23,061 nucleotides of DNA from Acanthamoeba sp. SK_2022b (taxonomy: Eukaryota; Discosea; Longamoebia; Acanthamoebidae): positions 1 through 23,061 of the forward strand of contig JANDJZ010000256.1 of the NCBI GenBank assembly GCA_027943245.1, in the 5' to 3' direction. This document shows positions 18,934 to 23,061 of this stretch, in pieces. Numbering within the stretch: position 1 is the first letter of the stretch; every line of letters begins with the position of its first letter. The notes under the pieces are model-generated. The model ran no database searches and was not told the DNA's origin. It saw nothing but the letters and a program-made list of their open reading frames with translations. Position numbers and translations under genes: made by a program.

Positions 18934-19268
18934 AATCGAATGACGACGAAGAGGAGACTGTTGCTCGTTGGTCCAATGAGAAAGACGAACCAGCGCTCTG
19001 ATCCTTCTCGTTTCAAAACGAATTCATGTATTTTCAACAATCCCTGCTGCCCACGGTGCCACACCTTGCGGGCGGGAGGGGGTAGAAGATGTTGCTCTCT
19101 TATCGTGACGTTGGCATTACTGAAGAGGCCCAGACCCACGCCAGGTTCTTACTGAAACGGTGTCGGTGAACCTCTGCTGAGTTGCGGAGCGAAAAGGGGG
19201 GAGAAAAAGCTCTCCCTAGCAGAATTAAAACCGAAGCCACCACAACCGTACTTTGACCGTCCTTGCCC
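18934..19268. other. Intergenic stretch between the 219-aa gene and the secreted-protein gene
   Basis: This 335-bp gap should hold the 3' UTR of the upstream gene and the promoter of the downstream one. I see no reading frame with coding character, no canonical AATAAA and no RNA gene. An AT-rich AATTAAAA lies about 45 bp before the next ATG and could serve as a weak TATA-like element. Confidence 0.5.
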
Positions 19269-20000
19269 ATGAAGCCGTTTGTGCCTGCCCTTGTCTTCCT
19301 CCTAGTCGTGGTGGCTTCATCGGCCTATGTCGCCGCGGCTGCGCCAAAGCCCACATACACGTTCCCCGACCGCTGGGAAGCCAGCGTGTTGTGGTGGGTG
19401 CAGGACGCCCTCATGTCCATGCGCAAGGTGCACGCCATGGCCTACCTATGGACCGACTATGCGCCCTACGCCCCCGTTGGCCTCGGTCGTCAGCGCGTCG
19501 ATGAGCTATATTACTACCCGGACACCGTCGGCATCCCCTTCGGCTCCCTCGGGCTTGACGCCGACCATCACCTCCAAAACAACGAAGCCAACTACTACTT
19601 CTACCTCAACGCCACCGGCATGCAGTGCAATGTCCTGCCCAACTCTGGACCCATGCCTCCCAAGTACGCGTTCGCCAACGAATCGACGTTCGTGGGTGTG
19701 ACCACCTACGAGGGTCGTCTGACCAACTTCTACTCCACCGTGATCGAGGTCATCCCGGGCCTATCAACCAAGGCCAACCTTCTCCAGGATGTGGCCACTC
19801 TCCTGCCGGTCCGCTTCAACATGGAAGGCATTCCGCCCTACGACTTGATCGGCCCCAACGAAATGGTTTTCCTTACCTTCAGCGAGGTCTCAGCCATGCC
19901 CGACGTGCCGCTCTTCAGTCCTCCCAAGGCCTGCCTCAACGCGAGTCCCATGCCCTTTGGCAGCGTTACGAGCCTTCGCCACCGTCCGCTTCGCCACTAG
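19269..20000 (+). CDS. Secreted protein, single exon, 243 aa, family uncertain
   Basis: An uninterrupted frame begins at ATG 19269 with a clear signal peptide (MKPFVPALVFLLVVVASSAY, likely cut soon after the Ala-rich stretch at residues 21-25). The mature part is rich in Tyr, Pro and Asn with several Asn-X-Ser/Thr sequons (NATG, NEST, NASP is excluded by Pro). It has alternating hydrophobic segments such as YYFYLNATGMQCNVLPN and FVGVTTYEGRLTNFYST, suggesting a beta-rich extracellular or lysosomal-lumen protein. Its Cys residues are few (one near 120 and one near the C-terminus). The pattern is loosely like LolA/ependymin-type secreted proteins of amoebae, but I cannot confirm a family. It is the only complete intronless gene in this intron-rich window and shows strong third-position C bias, consistent with high expression or an intron-free ancestry. 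Confidence 0.75.
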   Translation: MKPFVPALVFLLVVVASSAYVAAAAPKPTYTFPDRWEASVLWWVQDALMSMRKVHAMAYLWTDYAPYAPVGLGRQRVDELYYYPDTVGIPFGSLGLDADHHLQNNEANYYFYLNATGMQCNVLPNSGPMPPKYAFANESTFVGVTTYEGRLTNFYSTVIEVIPGLSTKANLLQDVATLLPVRFNMEGIPPYDLIGPNEMVFLTFSEVSAMPDVPLFSPPKACLNASPMPFGSVTSLRHRPLRH

Positions 20001-20423
20001 TGTGGCGTGGTGTTGCCCCTATCTTCGTCGTGCCTGCATGCCACACTTGTTAAAAAGTGCTTTGTGCTTCGTTTTTCTGTTCAAGATAACGAAAGCTGTG
20101 CTGAATGAAAGCGAAGTGGAGGGTACTCTAACTCAGCAATGGAGCAGCTGATTAGAGATTCCAAGACGTGAGACACCGAGAAGATCAACACCATCTCCCG
20201 AGGGTAACGGGACATCCCGGAGGCCTCACTCATGCGTACAGTCATTATGAGCCAACAGAAGCTTTGGCCGCTTCCTTGTCGACCAATTTACAAGAACCTG
20301 TCCTAAACGCACGCGAGAGATGAGGGTGGCGTCTTCTTCCGAAAACCCGCGCACCAGAGGAAGTACAGGCCCGCACCCTCACACTAACCACGAACGACTA
20401 CCCTGAGCACACGCCCGACACGG
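20001..20423. other. Intergenic stretch upstream of the MFS transporter
   Basis: These 423 bp contain no gene I can support. A T-rich patch follows the secreted-protein stop (20046-20080), as expected for a 3' UTR. The rest is mixed sequence with no TATA box, repeat or RNA gene that I can see. An extra 5' UTR exon of the transporter cannot be excluded. Confidence 0.5.
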
Positions 20424-22724
20424 ATGACGCGGAAGTCCCCTTTGTCTTCCTCTGCGGCAGAGCTGGCCACGCACACAACGGCGCAAGGCATGCCCTCGCC
20501 GCTGCTCCCTCCCGACCTGTCACTATTGCCTCCGGACAAGGGCGGGACGCCACCGCCGTCGGAGCTCTACCCCATGGAGGAAGTGGACAAGAGCAATAGC
20601 ACGAACGAAGAGATCAAGCTGCCGTGGGGCATTCTGCTTCTCATCTATGGTGTGCTCATGAGCGACGCCATAGCGTCTACCGTCATCACTCCCTTTGTGC
20701 CAGGTACCGCGCACTTTTCCGAGCGCAACAGTTTTGTCATCTCCCATTGGCTGGTGTAAAATTTCGGGTTCTCCGATTGGCGGAACTACTGAACCATGGG
20801 CTTCCTCCGATGTGGAGACATGTGCAGCAAACGATTTGGCATCAGTGAGGAGAACGTGGGCATGGCGGCCGGTGCGCTCATCGGAGCGTACAACCTGGCA
20901 TCCTTCGCCTCCTCCTTCGTGTTGGGCCACTTGGCCGACAAGTATGGGCGCAAGGTGATCGTGATGGGCGGTCTCCTCTCGGGTGCCGTGGGCACCATCC
21001 TCTTTGGCTTCTCTCCAAACTTTGTCCTCGCCTTCTCCTCTAGGCTACTCGCCGGTACGCACCACGTGCAGAGCGTTCCTCACCGTCTCTTCACCCGGAA
21101 ACTCACCCCGTGCCTACAACCATTAGGATTCTTCAATGCCAACGTCGCCGTCGCAAGAGCTGTGTGTGCAGACGTTACTGAAGGTCAGGCGCGCATCCTT
21201 GCCTTCGCTTACACCTCGGCGTGCTTCAATCTTTCACGAAGTTTGTCCAGGTGAGCTCTGCTCCATTCTGTTTCCCCCACCCCATCGCAGCTTCCTCCTT
21301 AACCTTTCACTTACTCCTAGTGGCATCGGCGGAGCGTTCACCATCATCGATTTCTCGGGCGTGCCCATGCTGGCGGACAACCCTTTCCTGTTTCCTTGCC
21401 TCATAGGCGGTGGGCAGACCAACCTCTTGACACGAGCTTGGATATCAGGATCAACTGACGGTCATGATTTGCTGTGCGATGCAGGCGCCTTCAACTTCGT
21501 GTCGTTGTTGACGGTCCTCTTCTGCCTGCCGGAGACCAGTCGACGCGTGCAGGAGCATGGGCAGGGCAAGGGCAAGCAGTCCCTGCGGGAGGGTCTGAAG
21601 TCGTTCAAGGATTGGCTGATGACCAAGCTCATCTTCACCTACAGCATCGGCTCCTTCTGCAACGGCGGGCTTCTCGTGGCCATGGTCCTCTTCTACTCAC
21701 TTAGCGTTGAGGTCCTCCCTTTCCTTCATGCGTGTGCGTTTGTCAAGGCTTCGCGGAAGCATTCTCACATGTTCTTGTGCTCCAGCATCGCGGTCTGGGA
21801 TTCGACCCCCTGCTCAACGGCCTCGCGTTTGCGCTCTTCTCCACCACCGGCTTCCTCTTCCAGGCGCGTGCTTCCCTTAAACGTGCATACTCCGCACATG
21901 CGCTCACTGAGTCTCCGTTGCCTTCTGCCACAGATCTTTGCATTCGAAAAAATGCTCAAGTGGCTAGGTGTCGTCAACCTGTACCTGCTTAGCGCGCTCC
22001 TGCTGTGCACGGGAGTCATTCTTCTTCCCTGCGTCACCTTCATCTATTGGAGCCTGGGTGCGCTGCTTTTGTTTGCCATTCGGCCTCATGAAATGCTCAC
22101 GCACGAGAACTTGCCAATGGCGCAGGTGTCAATACCACTTCGACCTTGCTTGTGTGGCTAGCGCTGGCGGTGATCGTGCCTTGCTTCCTCGCAACGGGAT
22201 TCATGTGCTTCCTCTCCAGTACGCGCGGCAATCGTCAGTGCGCAAAGCCGCTGCCAAGCCTTGTCCACTCGCTGACCATCCTCGTGATCCTCTCTGTAAT
22301 TTATTACCTTCACAGCCCTGGGTGCCATGGTAAGCAACGCGTGCGAGGACAGCATCCAGGGGCTGACCATGGGCATGAATCAAAGCGTCTCCTCGCTTCT
22401 TCGGTACCGCTACGCCATTTTTATCGCTTGATCAAGTGCGCACTGCATGGTCTCACACGGTCATGCAATCGCATCCGTGCGCACAGGGCGCTGGGTCCGT
22501 TCGTGGTAGGCATGGTGTTCTCGGCCGGCGTTGCGATCAAGTTCCCCTTCTTCGGCTTCTGGATCCTGGCCGTCCTCTACCTCTGCTGCTTTCTCTTCCT
22601 CTTTTGGATGTCCCCGCTCGAGCGCTACCGCGTGGGCGACAACTCCGCAGCCTTGACCGACCTCAAGCTCAAGGCCGCGCAGGGCGAGGCCGAGAGCAAG
22701 CCTCTGCTCTCAATCAAGCAGTGA
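20424..22724 (+). CDS. Major facilitator superfamily transporter (12-TM, ZIFL/Tet-like)
   Basis: Ten exons (20424-20703, 20818-21054, 21127-21250, 21321-21409, 21485-21711, 21786-21863, 21934-22057, 22126-22218, 22316-22403, 22487-22724) encode 525 residues. After a roughly 65-residue Pro/Ser-rich cytosolic N-terminus, helix 1 (LPWGILLLIYGVLMSDAIAS) leads into ITPFVPDMCSKRFGI. Loop 2-3 carries MFS motif A, GHLADKYGRKVIV (130-142). Later helices are clear (GAVGTILFGFSPNFVLAFSS, LLTVLFCLPETSRR, LNGLAFALFSTTGFLFQIF, LLVWLALAVIVPCFLATGF, ending LAVLYLCCFLFLFWM), then a charged tail. The layout resembles plant ZIFL and drug:H+ antiporter-type carriers; the substrate cannot be read from sequence. 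Intron 6 (21864-21933) must use a GC donor. An acidic di-leucine-like SKPLLSIKQ ends the protein. Confidence 0.92.
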
Positions 22725-23061
22725 AGCCAGTGTTTGTTTCTTTTTTGTTTTTATGAGAGTCAAAGCACTGATGACACAATGGAATGGACGGGAGGTAGGG
22801 GGATAGATAACAAGGGAGGGGGGGGGGATGCCAGGACTGCCAAGAGGTGGACGTCGTGTTCGCCTCTTCGTCCTGCGTGCTGTCAAAATTTGGGTTTGGT
22901 AGAATTTGGGGGTCACCGCCCCGGACCCATTCCATTGCGTAGCTGGTCGGCCGCACGGGCACGTCGAACCCTTCCAGCCGTGAAAGTCTTGGAACACGCA
23001 CCAGCGCTGGTCTCTGAACGTTCGCGACAACGAGCAAGGGAGCGCACGTGAGAAAAGAAGC
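22725..23061 (-). CDS. Possible 3' end of a minus-strand gene (partial, weak)
   Basis: The region right of the transporter stop contains T-rich 3' UTR, then a purine-rich stretch with G10 at 22818-22827. Beyond about 22850 one minus-strand frame looks protein-like (GFDVPVRPTSYAMEWVRGGD, then PQILPNPNF and an acidic-Thr stretch) and stays open past 23030. It could be the C-terminal exon of a gene lying to the right and convergent with the transporter. I could not fix a splice acceptor or be sure of the stop (the frame closes at 22714, inside low-complexity sequence), so the coding call is tentative. Confidence 0.25.

Noticed and set aside
1..23061. CRISPR arrays, prokaryotic operons, viral genes or transposases
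   Set aside because: None found by reading both strands. The only repeats are the inverted element and short microsatellites.

Overview
The window looks like nuclear DNA of a gene-dense, GC-rich, intron-rich amoebozoan; Acanthamoeba is my best guess. This rests on compact genes, about 61 short introns (mostly 55-120 nt, donors often GTACGC or GTGCGC), short intergenic gaps, and proteins that align with conserved eukaryotic families. The genus is inference; no rRNA or other species marker is present. All gene models were spliced by eye by requiring a splice site, matching phase and conserved protein blocks.

Layout: (1) the 3' part of CNOT1, + strand, entering from the left edge; (2) a convergent NBR1-like autophagy receptor, - strand; (3) a 1.2 kb gap holding an inverted-repeat element whose 136-bp arms are nearly identical, tRNA-derived and end in Pol III-type T runs; (4) an unrecognised 570-aa helical protein, + strand; (5) a VIPAS39/SPE-39 homologue, - strand, whose stop lies 55 bp from that of gene 4; (6) a SAP-like, strongly acidic protein, + strand, sharing a roughly 100-bp bidirectional promoter with VIPAS39; (7) proline dehydrogenase; (8) an acid ceramidase/NAAA-like amidase; (9) an unrecognised 219-aa protein; (10) a single-exon secreted protein; (11) an MFS transporter; (12) at the right edge, a possible tail of a - strand gene.

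The genes do not form an operon or one pathway. Three touch endolysosomal or autophagic traffic or degradation (NBR1-like, VIPAS39, amidase), but I see no evidence that this clustering is functional. I found no CRISPR array, prokaryotic operon, integrated virus or clear new multi-gene system. The most unusual objects are the tRNA-derived inverted repeat, two GC-AG introns that conserved protein blocks force, the NPF-bearing VIPAS39, and the amidase with no visible signal peptide and a Cys-rich tail.
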